A DNA stretch of 58,881 bases from Tychonema sp. LEGE 06208 (GTDB lineage Bacteria > Cyanobacteriota > Cyanobacteriia > Cyanobacteriales > Microcoleaceae): contig NZ_JADEWT010000029.1 in NCBI RefSeq assembly GCF_015207505.1, positions 1 through 58,881 of the forward strand, read 5' to 3'. The position numbers and the translations under genes were made by a program. The notes under the pieces are model-generated. The model did no database searches. It saw only the letters and a list, made by a program, of their open reading frames with translations, and was not told the origin of the DNA. Every line of letters begins with the position of its first letter. The stretch's first letter is position 1. This document shows, piece by piece, positions 17,233 through 25,592 of the stretch.

Positions 17233-17884
17233 ATCCTTGGGGAAGAAATGATCCGGTTAAGATAATGATATATCTTTTCGGGTTCCTCATGGAGCCGTAA
17301 AAATTTGTAAAAGATTATCATATATCTTTTATGCCTGCTCGGGGAGCGATCGCAATTTGTCAACTGTCCTTTGTCCTTTATTCAAAATTAACGTTTCAGG
17401 CGGGCAGAATGTTAAGCTTTATGGCGGGCAGGATGCCTAACCCCTACTCCCCACAAGAGTTATGAGAAATCGATTTGAAAGTAAAAAATATTAGGTCGAT
17501 CGACCTATTTTCGCAACGCACTCACTGCAATTTGCAACCAACTTGACCCGCAGCTTATAATTTGAGGGATGCCTGACAAAATGTTCGTTGATATTTCGAT
17601 TGCCATCTGGTACATATTCATTACGATCGTTCAGAATCTGTATCGACTCATCTAGAGGCGTACCTTATGTTACTGAGAACTGCTATAGTTTCAGTCTAAT
17701 CATTCTCATCAAACACAAGAAAATTTATTTAACATTCTGCAACGATTTGGCAAAGCCAACGTGTAGCATCTGTTTTGTCTCTCCCTCGGTGCCATGCTGA
17801 CAGAATGATGCGTCCTCCTCCCTCTAATGGCGATCGGTTCTGGGAGGAGATCTTCGATCGCATTTTGAAAAGTTCATTCAGAAG
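17233..17884. other. Intergenic region between kinase and Septu genes
   Basis: No ORF with family features or codon pattern was found on either strand. The segment includes A/T-rich sequence and a stem near 17815-17862 (CCTCCTCCCTCTAA against GGGAGGAG), which could terminate transcription entering from either side. Confidence 0.4.
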
Positions 17885-18523
17885 TTATTTTGATTTCATT
17901 TTCGCAATCTTTTTACGAAGATAATAAACAACAACCTGGCAAAATGGTTCGAGTTCTGCTCCATTATCGCCATTCCACTTGCGTAGTGCTTTTCGTATAT
18001 CTGCATCAGAGGGGTGTTTTTGAATCAATCCTTGGCGAAAGGCTTCTAATACTCCTTTACGATTACGAACCAACGCACCTTCATTCAAATTCAAGACTTC
18101 CTTGATTTCTTTATTAAATTGGAGATCATTTGATTCAACTGTACCGTCTCCCAAGAAACGTATTTTACCTTCGACGTTATGAGATGGATTGGCAGGGTTA
18201 AAAGTTAGATCGAGATTTCCTTTTTTTGTGTCACAGTGCTGTTGATCTTTCTTTTGCCCTTCTCCTCCTCGACAAGCCCCAAGGAGATTATTGTATTCTA
18301 GCTGTCTCTGAGGGTATATATCTTGGCTTTGCCAGTGTTCAATTTTCATGTTTTCTGAGTCAGGACAAATCCGTTGCATACAGTAACAGCAAATTCCTCT
18401 TTGCTCGCTCACCAGACTTGCTCTCAGGTCATCTTTTTCGGCATAGTTATCATAGTCAGTATTTGTATTGCAGCGATGCTGTGTCAACGACGTTGGTTCG
18501 GTCTTTTTCTGGATATTTCTCAT
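17885..18523 (-). CDS. ptuB: PtuB, HNH nuclease of a Septu antiphage system
   Basis: The 212-residue product matches the TIGR02646/PtuB type of HNH nuclease. ICCYCMQRI with the following MKIEHW supplies the first Cys pair and the H of the motif, LEYNNLLGACRGG the central Asn, and QHCDTKKGNLDL the final His and the KKGN signature. The start overlaps the stop of the upstream ATPase gene by four bases (ATGA), so the two are translationally coupled. In Septu, the ATPase forms a complex that controls this nuclease, which cuts nucleic acid on phage infection. All motif residues look intact. No reverse transcriptase lies nearby, so this is not a retron. Confidence 0.88.
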   Translation of the reverse strand: MRNIQKKTEPTSLTQHRCNTNTDYDNYAEKDDLRASLVSEQRGICCYCMQRICPDSENMKIEHWQSQDIYPQRQLEYNNLLGACRGGEGQKKDQQHCDTKKGNLDLTFNPANPSHNVEGKIRFLGDGTVESNDLQFNKEIKEVLNLNEGALVRNRKGVLEAFRQGLIQKHPSDADIRKALRKWNGDNGAELEPFCQVVVYYLRKKIAKMKSK

Positions 18524-19839
18524 TCATTACCTTCTAAGAATTTAATCAGCGATCGAGCTTGAGTAATCTCAGGAGCTTGGTGTCCAATTTTTTCACCAAT
18601 GGGAATCATAGCTTTACGTGCACCATCAAAATTCTCATTATCAATTAGTCTAAAAAGAGCGTGAAGCTTGTCTGCGACCTCTTGATTACGTTCTGACGAT
18701 CCCATCTGCTCCTCTAGTATTCGGTTGGCATCAAGACCATAAGATTCTAAGGGAATTGTAGAAACAACTTTGCCAGTTTCTTCATCACGTTCGAGGTTTC
18801 TAATACAGCTTGCTTCGACTTCACCAATAACAAGCGGCGAATGGGAAGTGCAAACAAACTGGATTGAGGGGAAGGTTTTGGTGAGGTCATTCACAACTTG
18901 ACGTTGCCATTTCGGATGGAGATGTACATCTATTTCATCAATTAAGACTAGCCCTGGTGTTTCTTGCAAAATCAGAGGCAATTCTTGAATAGATATATAT
19001 TCTGATAGGAAAGAGGCATTTTGAGTAACGATTTTGATGGCAATATCGGCAATTAGACCTACCATCATTTTTTGACCTGCACTAAGGTTACTAAAGGGTT
19101 GGGGGTTGCCTTGGATGGAAACAACAATTTCCGATCGCTCTGGATCAAACCATAGGTCATCTGCGTTGGGAATACAATGCAAAATAGCAAACTTTACCAC
19201 GTTGTAACCAGGGCGCATTTGTCCCTGTCGATTGACCGAAGCGATCGCTTCTTTCAGGAACCAAGTATGGAGATCGGCGATTCTAATCCGTTCTTCAAAG
19301 CAGTCATAGAAGGCATCCCAACGGCGGGCGGGGCTGGTATGGGTAGTTGCTTTGGGGTCACGTTGGTTGGAGGGTAGCCAAGCTCGACCTGCTCCGTAGT
19401 AGGCGATGATGGGTAGCCAAATTTTTTCGCCTGCTTCAACCTGTTGAAATAAAGTGGAGATAATTTCTAGAGCTTGTTTGGCTGTGTTGGAGGTTCTAGA
19501 GCCGTTAGTTTTGATTTGTCTGAGCCATTGGACTGGCTGACTGTTAATCGTGCCGATCGCTTTAATCTGGACGGGTTTTCGTTCTATAAATTGGGTGATG
19601 GTGCCGGATTCGATGGCTTCTAAGCGAATTTCTGAGGGAAGAATGTTACGGCGGCTATTGTTGAGGGTTGTGTCGGGGGAGTTGACCAGCCAAATTCCAG
19701 CCGCGATCGCCAAAGCATCGAGGATCGTCGTTTTACCTGTGCCATTGTCCCCAACTAGCAAGGTAAATTGGGGATGCAAGTCAAGAGTATAGTCTGAAAA
19801 TTTCTTGAAGTTTTCGATTTCTAGTCGGTCAATTCTCAT
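18520..19839 (-). CDS. ptuA: PtuA, AAA/ABC-type ATPase of a Septu antiphage system
   Basis: I choose ATG 19839 (MRIDRLEIENFKKFSDY), since the family starts exactly here; an upstream extension to 19911 is unlikely. The 439-residue protein has Walker A GDNGTGKTT near residue 33, an ABC signature NLSAGQKMMVG and Walker B LVLIDEIDVHLHP with the switch His in VCTSHSPLVIGE. This is the AAA_15/OLD-like ATPase architecture of PtuA. Gene order ptuA then ptuB with a 4-base overlap is that of classical Septu. The C-terminal helical tail follows SYGLDANRILEEQMG, a segment typical of the group. The locus has AT-rich flanks and toxin-antitoxin neighbours, consistent with a defence island. Confidence 0.88.
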   Translation of the reverse strand: MRIDRLEIENFKKFSDYTLDLHPQFTLLVGDNGTGKTTILDALAIAAGIWLVNSPDTTLNNSRRNILPSEIRLEAIESGTITQFIERKPVQIKAIGTINSQPVQWLRQIKTNGSRTSNTAKQALEIISTLFQQVEAGEKIWLPIIAYYGAGRAWLPSNQRDPKATTHTSPARRWDAFYDCFEERIRIADLHTWFLKEAIASVNRQGQMRPGYNVVKFAILHCIPNADDLWFDPERSEIVVSIQGNPQPFSNLSAGQKMMVGLIADIAIKIVTQNASFLSEYISIQELPLILQETPGLVLIDEIDVHLHPKWQRQVVNDLTKTFPSIQFVCTSHSPLVIGEVEASCIRNLERDEETGKVVSTIPLESYGLDANRILEEQMGSSERNQEVADKLHALFRLIDNENFDGARKAMIPIGEKIGHQAPEITQARSLIKFLEGNE

Positions 19840-20171
19840 GGTAATGTCCCACTGTCGCTCGGTATTCAGCTTGTAATTTGTAGCATAGAAATCATTGTAG
19901 TACGACACCAACAGCTTTAATTATAGGATATCTATATGTCTCACAAAAAAGAACGATCGGACTAGAAACTAAGAGAGCGATCCTCTTCTGCAAGCTTCGC
20001 TAACGCACGCTCATTGAATGGCGCTTGATTCACTGGTAATTTTGAAGTATTTGGTATTGAGTATTACGATCGCTGGCAACCTCAACTGATTGCCTCAATC
20101 TTTCATCGCTACATCAGATCGAGCTGAGAATTTTCATTTCTAGAAGGAAACACTAGGTATTTGTTTTTTTC
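19840..20171. other. Intergenic region with repeat copy H1 (19962-20060)
   Basis: CTAGAAACTAAGAGAGCGATC and, 50 bp on, TTGAATGGCG then GGTAATTTTGAAGTATT recur in the same order at 24486-24560, and the first part again at 22757. A short segment (CCTCTTCTGCAAGCTTCGCT) interrupts a HIP1-like site in this copy. The stretch separates the divergent ptuA and permease-kinase genes and has no ORF. Confidence 0.5.
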
Positions 20172-22736
20172 TTGATTGTGGAAATTACACTTGTATCACA
20201 ACACGATTACCCCGATTTACTGGTTATGGAAATAGATCGCTTGCCATTTCTGAATCGCCTCCGGCGCACCATGTCCTCTGCGGAAGCTTGGGGGTTTAGT
20301 GTAGTTGGATATCTTATGTGGTTTACCTTAGCGCCGTCGATGCAAGCAGAAATTGGCTCGGCATCGCTGTTGGTCTGGATTCCTGGTGCGATCGTCGGAA
20401 TTCTGTTTAACCTTCAAGTTCAGAGTTTGGGTGAGAAATATCCAGATATATCTGGGGGAACACCCAATTACATTACGCGACTGCTCGATCGTTACCCTGC
20501 CCTTTCCCGCTACTTGGGGATTGCCTACTTCTTGGGGTGGGTTTCCTTTCCGACCATTAATGCGATCGTCATCACAGATTTGATCCAATTCCATTTAGAA
20601 CCGATGGGGCTGAGTATTCCAGAAAAAGTGTTTGAGATCGGTTTTACTGCGATCGCTTACTTTTTAGCATTCAGTGGCACCCGCGCCGTCGCCATTCTGC
20701 ACCTCTTTTTTGTCTTTCCTTCGATCGGCTTTTTACTCCTCTTCTGCGTTCAGGGTTTAGGCTGGCTTGCCTTTGCGCCCCAAAGCCCCGGACTCTTGCC
20801 CAGCAGCATTGATGCCATCAGTGTCCAGGACTGGCTGAAATGGTACTTGTTTGCCGCTTATAGCTTCTATGGCTGTGACACAGCTTCATCCTTTGTAGCA
20901 GACAGTCTCCACCCAAAAGACACCCTCAAGGCCCTGTCTTGGGTTGCCTGGTTCATGCCTCTGGTGTTTGTCGGTGGCACTTTAGTGTTGGTGCAGTTGG
21001 CAACCGCTTCCGGTTTAGAAGGCAATTTGTACGGCAATTTCTTGGTGGCTGCCAAGCCTTTCTGGGGAGACGCTGCCCCTGTCATAGTCACTTTGCTGGT
21101 TGCTGCTAGCTGTTTGTTGGGATCTGCCACTAGCGTTTGCAATACGCCCCGCATCCTTTTCCAACTCGCGCAGGATGGGCTGTTGTCTCCAGTGTTTGGT
21201 GCAGTGTCCCGTCGGGGTTCCCTAGAACCCGCCCTGCTGCTAACCTTTATCTGTAGTTTAGGATTTTTAGTCTGGGGCAACACCACTCGAATTGTCGTGG
21301 TGTCAGGGGTGAGTTTTTTCATTTCTATCATGGGGTTCCACTTGGGGCTGTGGATGCAGCGCAACGATCCAGTCGTGCGTTGGGGGCGACTATCCTTAGC
21401 ATTACTGGTGGTGGAGTTCATTTCCCTGGTGGTGGGTGGTGTTGCCTGGGGATGGATGGATTTTGGTCTCGGATTGCTGTTGCCGTTAGCAGCGATCGCG
21501 ATCGACGCGGCAATTCGGCGGATTCCTTGGGCACCTTTGCACTTACCGTGGTGGGATCGACTCCATACCAAGCCAGTAATTCCTCCTAAAAACGAAGATT
21601 TTATAGTGTTTCAGGTTGCAATGTTGATCGCGCTGATTTGTGGTACAGCGACGATCAGTTGGCTGATCAGATCCTGGCTGCGGGTAGAAGCCGGAACCAA
21701 CAATCCCTATCTGCTGATTATTGTGTTGATGACGCTGGCATTTGTGGGGGTGGCAATTGCTTGCTGGACAAGTCTGCCCCAGGTTGCTGCGATCGAAGAA
21801 CTAGCAATCTCCTCCACTGCACAAGCTAAAGAACTGGAGACGACCCTCAACGAACTGCAAAAAGCTCAGATGCAAGTTATCCAAAGCGAAAAAATGTCTA
21901 GCTTGGGACAGTTGGTTGCGGGAATTGCCCATGAAATCAATAACCCGGTCAACTTCATCCACGGTAATCTCACCTACCTGGACGAATACACCCAAGATCT
22001 GCTGCAGATGATCGAACTCTATCAACAGCGCCATCCCAGCAACGATCCAGACGTGCAAGCAATGGCAGAGGAAATTGATTTGGAATTCCTCACAGAAGAT
22101 ATCCAAAAGATAATTTCATCTATGAAGGTAGGCACCGATCGAATTCGCAGTATTGTTCTCTCGTTGCGAAATTTTTCTCGCATGGATGAAGCAGACTTCA
22201 AAGATGTTGATATTCATGAGGGAATTGAAAGTACATTGCTGATTTTGCAACACCGGCTCAAAGATAAACCAGAGTGTCCAGCCGTGGTAGTAATCAAAGA
22301 CTATGACACATTGCCGAAGGTGGAATGTTTCCCCGGACAACTCAATCAGGTATTCATGAATATTTTGGTGAATGCTTTGGATGCCCTAGATGAGATGAAT
22401 ACCAAACGCTCCTATCAGGAGCTTAAAGATACCCCAAACCAGATTACGATTCGGACTTCTGCGATCGACAATCAATGGGTGGAGGTGGCGATCGCTGATA
22501 ACGGAATCGGTATGCCAGACCCAGTGAAGCAGCGCATTTTTGACCCCTTTTTTACTACTAAAGCGATCGGTAAAGGTACGGGTTTGGGAATGTCGATTAG
22601 TTATCAAATCATTACTGAAAAACATCGCGGTAAAATCAAGTGTTTTTCTACACCTGGCTCAGGCACTGAGTTTGTAATTCAGATCCCCATTCGGCAATCG
22701 ATTATTTCATCATTCCAGATCCCTGCTGAATCTTAA
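20172..22736 (+). CDS. APC-type amino-acid permease fused to a histidine kinase
   Basis: Residues 40-545 form about 12 hydrophobic helices with the amino acid-polyamine-organocation pattern, starting [20 protein letters not shown] and containing [16 protein letters not shown]. After a short coiled coil ([16 protein letters not shown]), the histidine kinase core follows: phospho-accepting His near 587 in [16 protein letters not shown]-box [15 protein letters not shown]1 [12 protein letters not shown], and G2 [14 protein letters not shown]. All key residues are intact. This resembles transporter-kinases such as CbrA (which uses an SSS transporter) but with an APC module. The role is inferred as sensing a solute by binding or transport. 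The frame begins at TTG 20172; ATG 20226 is a possible start. No response regulator is adjacent. Confidence 0.88.
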   Translation: MIVEITLVSQHDYPDLLVMEIDRLPFLNRLRRTMSSAEAWGFSVVGYLMWFTLAPSMQAEIGSASLLVWIPGAIVGILFNLQVQSLGEKYPDISGGTPNYITRLLDRYPALSRYLGIAYFLGWVSFPTINAIVITDLIQFHLEPMGLSIPEKVFEIGFTAIAYFLAFSGTRAVAILHLFFVFPSIGFLLLFCVQGLGWLAFAPQSPGLLPSSIDAISVQDWLKWYLFAAYSFYGCDTASSFVADSLHPKDTLKALSWVAWFMPLVFVGGTLVLVQLATASGLEGNLYGNFLVAAKPFWGDAAPVIVTLLVAASCLLGSATSVCNTPRILFQLAQDGLLSPVFGAVSRRGSLEPALLLTFICSLGFLVWGNTTRIVVVSGVSFFISIMGFHLGLWMQRNDPVVRWGRLSLALLVVEFISLVVGGVAWGWMDFGLGLLLPLAAIAIDAAIRRIPWAPLHLPWWDRLHTKPVIPPKNEDFIVFQVAMLIALICGTATISWLIRSWLRVEAGTNNPYLLIIVLMTLAFVGVAIACWTSLPQVAAIEELAISSTAQAKELETTLNELQKAQMQVIQSEKMSSLGQLVAGIAHEINNPVNFIHGNLTYLDEYTQDLLQMIELYQQRHPSNDPDVQAMAEEIDLEFLTEDIQKIISSMKVGTDRIRSIVLSLRNFSRMDEADFKDVDIHEGIESTLLILQHRLKDKPECPAVVVIKDYDTLPKVECFPGQLNQVFMNILVNALDALDEMNTKRSYQELKDTPNQITIRTSAIDNQWVEVAIADNGIGMPDPVKQRIFDPFFTTKAIGKGTGLGMSISYQIITEKHRGKIKCFSTPGSGTEFVIQIPIRQSIISSFQIPAES

Positions 22737-22814
22737 GCAATTTTAGTTCGCCAGACTGGAAACTAAAAGAGCGATCGAGCTTGAAGAGAAGGGCGATCGA
22801 TCTACGGTTAAATA

Positions 22815-23234
22815 TTAGTTTGTAGTTTTGGGCAACAATTGATTTAGCGCACCGCACAAGTATCGCTTCACGGTATCCCTACTTGCGCCCACGCCGCTGG
22901 GAATGGTAAAGATCATCTCGACAGTTAATAGATTTCCGTCGGCTGAGGCAAAAACATCGATCGGCAAAGCACGCTGAAATGCTGTTGCGGGATTTTCAGC
23001 TTTCATTACACCTGCGCTCACATCGGTGCTGATCGTTCTGATGCTCTCGCGGGCCAAAATGGGTCGTAATTGGGAAAATGCTCTTTCTATCGATAATCCC
23101 TCAACCTGAACACGCGCAGAAAAGGCAGCACCATTGAAAAAGTCTCCCTTTTTTTGAAAGCTTTCTTCGCAGGTTGCGGCAACAGCGGGGGTGGCTAAAC
23201 ACATGAGAGCTAGAGTCAAGAGGAGCGATCGCAT
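22815..23234 (-). CDS. Secreted hypothetical protein
   Basis: From ATG 23234 (MRSLLLTLALMCLATPAVA) the protein has a textbook signal peptide with cleavage after AVA-A. The mature part of about 120 residues has two cysteines (ATCEESF and RYLCGAL), one near each end, which may form a disulfide. It has no family I recognise. The frame extends nine codons upstream to 23261, but the signal peptide favours the inner start. It is convergent with the permease-kinase. Probably periplasmic. Confidence 0.7.
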   Translation of the reverse strand: MRSLLLTLALMCLATPAVAATCEESFQKKGDFFNGAAFSARVQVEGLSIERAFSQLRPILARESIRTISTDVSAGVMKAENPATAFQRALPIDVFASADGNLLTVEMIFTIPSGVGASRDTVKRYLCGALNQLLPKTTN

Positions 23235-23395
23235 ATTAATTGAGTTATCAGAATGAAACAATCATCAACATAATGATGAGTCATCAAGGGATGGTTTGGC
23301 AAGTAATGCGGGTACCTTCGATGGTTTTTAGGATGAGTTGCAGTTTGGTTAGTATTCCCTTTAATGTTACCAAGACTCTAAAAACTCTTCAGCGG

Positions 23396-23535
23396 TTAAG
23401 TTAAGTTGTGCGACGGCAAATAACCCTGAACTGCTACATAATTATCTGGATAGCGAATTGCATCTCGAACATCTGTTGATAACTGTCACCACTGATGAAC
23501 CATAAAAAGATGTGCGTATCTAGCAGAATCTTCAT
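23396..23535 (-). pseudogene. Broken VapC-type PIN toxin
   Basis: ATG overlaps the stop of the Phd-type antitoxin (ATGA). It gives MKILLDTHIFLWFISGDS, the PIN-domain start with its first catalytic Asp, then the frame shifts. In the next frame LSTDVRDAIRYPDNYV continues, then stops at 23396. The remaining two thirds of a PIN domain are absent. The toxin is therefore dead through a frameshift and truncation. Confidence 0.8.
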
Positions 23536-23768
23536 TTACCTTCAAATGCACTGAGGATATCTTCCGGCAAAGGATCGTCGAAATCATCTGGAACGGTAAA
23601 CTCGCCTGCACACAAACCGAATGGTCGTAATTGCTTGCTGCTAGAAATAGGTCTTAGTTCGGCGATCGGCTTATCTGCAAGCAGGATAACAAAAGTTGCA
23701 CCTGCTTCCACTTGACGCAGATACTTTGAAGGATCGCGCTGGATTTCATCAACTGTCTCGTTCAACAT
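23532..23768 (-). CDS. Phd/YefM-type antitoxin, partner lost
   Basis: The 78-residue protein begins with NETVDEIQRDPSKYLRQVEAG and continues with FVILLADKPIAELRPI, the Phd/YefM dimerisation and DNA-binding start. The acidic tail (DDFDDPLPEDILSAFEGK) would be the toxin-neutralising part. The cognate VapC-type gene overlaps it downstream but is broken, so this antitoxin is orphaned and may survive as an autorepressor or by protecting against a homologous toxin elsewhere. Confidence 0.82.
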   Translation of the reverse strand: MLNETVDEIQRDPSKYLRQVEAGATFVILLADKPIAELRPISSSKQLRPFGLCAGEFTVPDDFDDPLPEDILSAFEGK

Positions 23769-23869
23769 AAAAATGCCTCAGTATAAAGCTCAAAAGCAGT
23801 TTCATGGTCTTTCTCAACAACCGCAGTGAACGTTCTGATAAAGTTAAACTAAAGTAGATGAAATAACCA

Positions 23870-24139
23870 TTATAAGTGAGATAGCAACCTGTCGTACTCT
23901 GCGTGTGAACCTACCCAAAACCAGATCACGGTATCTCCATCCAACTGACCAACGGCTCGATAGTTGTTGCTAATTCGAGCAGAGTAGATTGGTAACTCTG
24001 GATGCACTTTTTTGAAACGCAGACTTGGATAACTTGGGTTTTCCTTGAATTGGCGATATGCTTCGCGTGTTTGCTCTTGAACTTGTTTTGGCAGTGTGGC
24101 AAAAGATGTACGGAATTCGGTTGTAGTACGAGACTTCAC
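23870..24139 (-). CDS. RelE/ParE-superfamily toxin
   Basis: The 89-residue product shows the RelE-like fold pattern: SFATLPKQVQEQTREAYRQF helix, SLRFKKVHPELPIYSARIS, and NNYRAVGQLDGDTVIWFWVG ending in a His (GSHAEYDRLL). Such toxins cleave mRNA on the ribosome or, in the ParE branch, target gyrase; the HxxYD end favours the mRNA interferase type. It starts with GTG, overlapping the antitoxin stop by four bases (GTGA). Intact. Confidence 0.82.
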   Translation of the reverse strand: MKSRTTTEFRTSFATLPKQVQEQTREAYRQFKENPSYPSLRFKKVHPELPIYSARISNNYRAVGQLDGDTVIWFWVGSHAEYDRLLSHL

Positions 24140-24354
24140 AATGTTTCTGGATCGAGTTCTTGGGTTTTACCTGCGTGATACTCAGCCATTGCGGAGGCTG
24201 CAAGTTTAGCAAGAACATCGGGAGAACTCGCAAATGCTCGATCCCATCTCAGATCGTCTTGAAGTTCTTCCAAAATCATTGAGGCGATCGCATCTTGTTC
24301 ACTTGCAGACAAGGTTTTCAACTTAGCGATCGCACGCTCAAGTAACTCAGTCAT
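24136..24354 (-). CDS. Antitoxin of the RelE-type pair
   Basis: The start is taken at ATG 24354 (MTELLERAIAKLKTLS), giving 72 residues that are almost all helical. SASEQDAIASMILEELQDD is typical of small cyanobacterial antitoxins paired with RelE-type toxins. AMAEYHAGKTQELDPETL is the tail likely to contact the toxin. It is translationally coupled to the downstream toxin. A second, diverged copy lies at 25269-25508 together with its upstream 60 bp. Confidence 0.8.
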   Translation of the reverse strand: MTELLERAIAKLKTLSASEQDAIASMILEELQDDLRWDRAFASSPDVLAKLAASAMAEYHAGKTQELDPETL

Positions 24355-24485
24355 AGTTGGCACACTCTTACAATAAAAATGGCATATTATTTATTATCGC
24401 TTCTTCCTGGCAAGTTGAGCGAATCGAAACTTGCGAGGGTGCGATCGACCTTTCCAAAGCTCGCACTTTCCCTAAAAAAATAATG

Positions 24486-24560
24486 CTAGAAACTAAAAGG
24501 GCGATCGTACCGAATTGAATGGCGATCGACCAAATGGTAATTTTAAAGTATTGGGTTTTG
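24486..24560. repeat. Intergenic repeat copy H2
   Basis: CTAGAAACTAAAAGGGCGAT, then GAATTGAATGGCGATCG and GGTAATTTTAAAGTATTGGG parallel the copy at 19962-20060 and share the first block with 22757-22780. All three copies lie between genes of the defence/TA island. Non-coding. Confidence 0.55.
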
Positions 24561-24577
24561 CGATCGAGCGTTGGAAA

Positions 24578-24943
24578 CTACAACTCATCAATCGTCACTA
24601 ACCCCCCCTCAGTGAACTGAATCACAAGTTCTTGCTCGTCCAGCAAAGCAGTTCCAATCAGAGGCCTTCGCCCTGTAGCAAATACACGAACTTCTCGTTC
24701 TTCCCCGTCCCAAAGGATGATTGCTTCGTGAACTGCTACTAGGACTTCACTGTTATCTGCTAAGTTTACAGGCATATCGTACAGAAACGGCAACCCCAGT
24801 AAGGTAACTGCCTCCGGTGGCAAACATAGGTAGTCAGTGAAGCCCGTATCTATGACAAACTCGATCGGGAAAGTAGAGCCGCTTGGGAGGAGAAACGTCA
24901 ACGCGACGATCGCGTGCCGATCCGTCACAATACCAGAAATCAC
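24578..24943 (-). CDS. Clan AA (retropepsin-like) aspartic protease
   Basis: The 121 residues contain the catalytic FVIDTGFTDYLCLP motif with its Asp near residue 32 and a downstream hydrophobic-Gly pattern RRPLIGTALLDEQEL that matches the end of the single-lobe pepsin fold. One lobe means it should act as a dimer. It starts with GTG overlapping the preceding gene by four bases, so the two are a tightly coupled pair. The pair sits between two copies of an antitoxin gene, a setting that suggests a TA-like or defence-linked module (inference). Confidence 0.75.
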   Translation of the reverse strand: MISGIVTDRHAIVALTFLLPSGSTFPIEFVIDTGFTDYLCLPPEAVTLLGLPFLYDMPVNLADNSEVLVAVHEAIILWDGEEREVRVFATGRRPLIGTALLDEQELVIQFTEGGLVTIDEL

Positions 24944-25212
24944 TTGTTGACACGCTCCATTACACCACCCAACGAAGCAGCCACATTGTAACCAATACGA
25001 ATGCCAAAAAGTCGAGCATACGGATGCTTTGCCATCAGACTACGTGCGGCTTTTAGCCCAGTTTTATCAACTTCGTAGTCACCTGTTTCTATATCAATGA
25101 TGACCATCTTGCCAATATTCTCTTCTAATTCAATTTTTTGGCGGATGGTGCTTTCATACAAATGTTTCGCACGACGAGCGACTTCTTCACGACTCAAAAG
25201 GATTGTTTGCAT
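24940..25212 (-). CDS. Small partner protein of the aspartic protease
   Basis: This 90-residue protein is largely helical at the start (REEVARRAKHLYESTIRQKI) and then has VIIDIETGDYEVDKTG and a positively charged segment before FGIRIGYN. It has no recognised domain; the pattern resembles proteins that accompany clan AA protease genes in cyanobacteria. A good SD (AAAGAGGAAATGT) precedes ATG 25212. It could be the protease substrate, inhibitor or DNA-binding partner; none of these is shown by the sequence. Confidence 0.65.
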   Translation of the reverse strand: MQTILLSREEVARRAKHLYESTIRQKIELEENIGKMVIIDIETGDYEVDKTGLKAARSLMAKHPYARLFGIRIGYNVAASLGGVMERVNK

Positions 25213-25268
25213 ACATTTCCTCTTTTTTATAACTCTTGCTCTTGTTATGGATATGATAGCTCACTACT

Positions 25269-25508
25269 TCACAAGGTTTCTGGATCGAGTTTTTGGGTTT
25301 TACCTGCGTGATACTCAGCCATTGCGGAGGCTGCAAGTTTGGCAAGAGCATCGGGAGAACTCGCAAATGCTCGATCCCATTTTAGATCGTCTTGAAGTTC
25401 TTCCAAAATCATTGAGGCGATCCTCTTCGAGGGCTTCGCTAAAGCATCTTGCTCACTTGCAGACAAGGTTTTCAACTTAGCGATCGCACGCTCCAGTAAC
25501 TCAGTCAT
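25269..25508 (-). CDS. Orphan duplicate of the RelE-type antitoxin
   Basis: From ATG 25508 the 79 residues match the antitoxin at 24136-24354 except for a few substitutions and a net insertion of seven residues (DALAKPSKRIASM instead of DAIASM). The insertion comes from 21 extra bases placed within a GCGATCGC octamer and keeps the frame. The toxin gene that should overlap the stop has GTG AAG followed at once by TAG, and no toxin sequence follows. It may still neutralise the toxin encoded at 23870. Confidence 0.75.
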   Translation of the reverse strand: MTELLERAIAKLKTLSASEQDALAKPSKRIASMILEELQDDLKWDRAFASSPDALAKLAASAMAEYHAGKTQKLDPETL

Positions 25509-25592
25509 GGCTAGCACACTCTTAGAATTAAAATGGCATATTATCTATTATCGCTTCTTCCTGGCAAATCGATATCTAGAAAGCGGAGCTAT

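Noticed and set aside
17885-19839. Retron with ATPase and HNH effectors
   Set aside because: The ATPase-HNH pair also occurs in retrons, but no reverse transcriptase or msr/msd-like region is found within several kilobases.
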